64,000 nt of DNA from Streptococcus infantis (lineage in GTDB: Bacteria > Bacillota > Bacilli > Lactobacillales > Streptococcaceae). Of this stretch, positions 63,545-64,000 are shown one piece after another. The notes under the pieces were generated by a model. It worked only from the letters and a program-made list of their open reading frames with translations, made no database searches and was not told where the DNA came from. The stretch lies in the NCBI RefSeq assembly GCF_000960085.1, contig NZ_JYGT01000007.1, forward strand, positions 372,001-436,000, read 5' to 3'. The translations under genes and the position numbers were made by a program. The first letter of the stretch is position 1, and each line of letters starts with the position of its first letter.

Positions 63545-63573
63545 ATTATATCACAAGTCTTGCCAGAGTCCAA
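63545..63573 (-). promoter_or_regulatory. gltX promoter
   Basis: TTGGAC (63568-63573), a 17-nt spacer and TATAAT (63545-63550) on the minus strand. Confidence 0.75.
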
Positions 63574-63593
63574 TTTCTCTTTTCGAGAAATAG

Positions 63594-63619
63594 TAAAAAG
63601 AGTGGTAAAACCACTCTTT
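63594..63619 (-). terminator. pgi terminator
   Basis: AAAGAGTGG / CCACTCTTT hairpin with TTTTTACT on the minus strand, just after the pgi stop. Confidence 0.85.
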
Positions 63620-63629
63620 GTTGAATCTA

Positions 63630-64000
63630 TTATAGACGAGCGTTAAGTTCTTTGCTCAATTCTTCAAATCCTGGTTTTCCAAGAAGGGCAAACATGTTAC
63701 GTTTATATGCTTCAACACCTGGTTGGTCAAATGGGTTGATAGCGTTCAAGTAACCTGAAAGGGCGATTGCCAATTCGAAGAAGTAGATAGTGTAACCAAG
63801 AGTGAAGGCATCTTGCTCAGGAAGAGTCACGTACATGTTTGGTACGTCACCGTCAGTGTGAGCAAGAAGAACACCGTCAGTCGCTTTTTTGTTAACGAAG
63901 TCAACGTCTTTTCCTTGAAGGTAGCCAAGTCCGTCAAGGTCTTCTTCCAATGTAGGGATGATCACGTTCTTACGTGGTTTGTCAACACGAACAACTGTTT
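63630..64000 (-). CDS. pgi: Glucose-6-phosphate isomerase, C-terminal part
   Basis: The frame is open to the window end and encodes the last ~123 residues. [29 protein letters not shown] and the final helices [20 protein letters not shown] match bacterial Pgi; the QPGVEAYK segment contains the active-site Lys. It interconverts glucose- and fructose-6-phosphate. The 5' two thirds lie outside the window; an internal GTG is not the real start. Confidence 0.95.
   Translation of the reverse strand, partial: TVVRVDKPRKNVIIPTLEEDLDGLGYLQGKDVDFVNKKATDGVLLAHTDGDVPNMYVTLPEQDAFTLGYTIYFFELAIALSGYLNAINPFDQPGVEAYKRNMFALLGKPGFEELSKELNARL

Noticed and set aside
63630..63965. A 111-residue complete protein starting at GTG
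   Set aside because: The frame stays open to the window edge and the sequence before the GTG continues the Pgi pattern, so it is the C-terminal part of pgi.
1..64000. CRISPR arrays and intact insertion sequences
   Set aside because: I saw no regularly spaced repeat series and no complete transposase gene with terminal inverted repeats.

Overview
The window is a chromosomal segment of a Mitis-group Streptococcus (S. oralis/S. mitis/S. infantis type, a relative of S. pneumoniae). The evidence is AT-rich DNA, strong AGGAGG ribosome sites, a YSIRK/LPxTG endo-beta-N-acetylglucosaminidase, the complete amiACDEF operon, endA/epuA/murA, sepM/coaD/rsmD, and the tatD-rnmV-ksgA-rsgA-rpe-thiN-rmuC-yhaM-purR run. 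These are all familiar from the pneumococcal chromosome. Species assignment from sequence alone is tentative.

Layout. 1-7.0 kb: end of a membrane-protein gene, the surface glycosidase endoD, and a divergent Na/Pi-cotransporter-PhoU gene. 7.0-14.7 kb: a leftward housekeeping block (an immunity-like small protein, pepA, yidD-rluB-scpB-scpA-xerD-like-cbpB-phosphodiesterase-rdgB-murI, yneF). 15.0-18.0 kb: an intracellular GH95 fucosidase, and an opposed pair of tiny unknown proteins, one of them a 50-residue membrane peptide. 18.1-24.7 kb: the Ami oligopeptide importer. 24.8-25.2 kb: tRNA-Cys and a candidate small RNA. 25.2-35.2 kb: CNNM/CorC protein, endA, epuA, murA, sepM, coaD, rsmD, asnA, a Bax-inhibitor-1 protein, a SpoU methyltransferase, acylphosphatase, yidC. 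35.4-39.4 kb: a five-gene module of two-component system plus ABC exporter. 39.6-50.9 kb: pflA, lysA, purR, yhaM, rmuC, thiN, rpe, rsgA, ksgA, an SseB-domain protein, rnmV and tatD.

50.9-57.9 kb is the accessory highlight: a 6.9-kb integrative element inside the 5' end of tatD, bounded by a 16-bp direct repeat. It carries a tyrosine integrase interrupted by one in-frame TGA, an excisionase-like protein, an HUH-type rolling-circle Rep, and a 105-nt extended hairpin that looks like a replication origin. It also carries a sigma-like regulator, a three-module DUF6287-like lipoprotein, several unknown proteins and an XRE regulator with phased operator repeats. I see no relaxase of the MobT type, no FtsK/TcpA and no phage structural genes. 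Insertion cut tatD from its own promoter, ribosome site and ATG (all still visible at the right end). The element's left end supplies a new ribosome site and a TTG start in frame.

58.0-64.0 kb: kimA (potassium importer), rpmH, alaT, a promoter-to-terminator interval that looks like a ~310-nt structured RNA gene, gltX and the 3' part of pgi.

The best candidates for undescribed biology are the tatD element with its origin hairpin, the RNA gene upstream of alaT, the small RNA next to tRNA-Cys, the small-protein pair at 17.6-18.0 kb, and two RNA-methyltransferase genes whose -10 boxes lie only 6-7 nt before their start codons.
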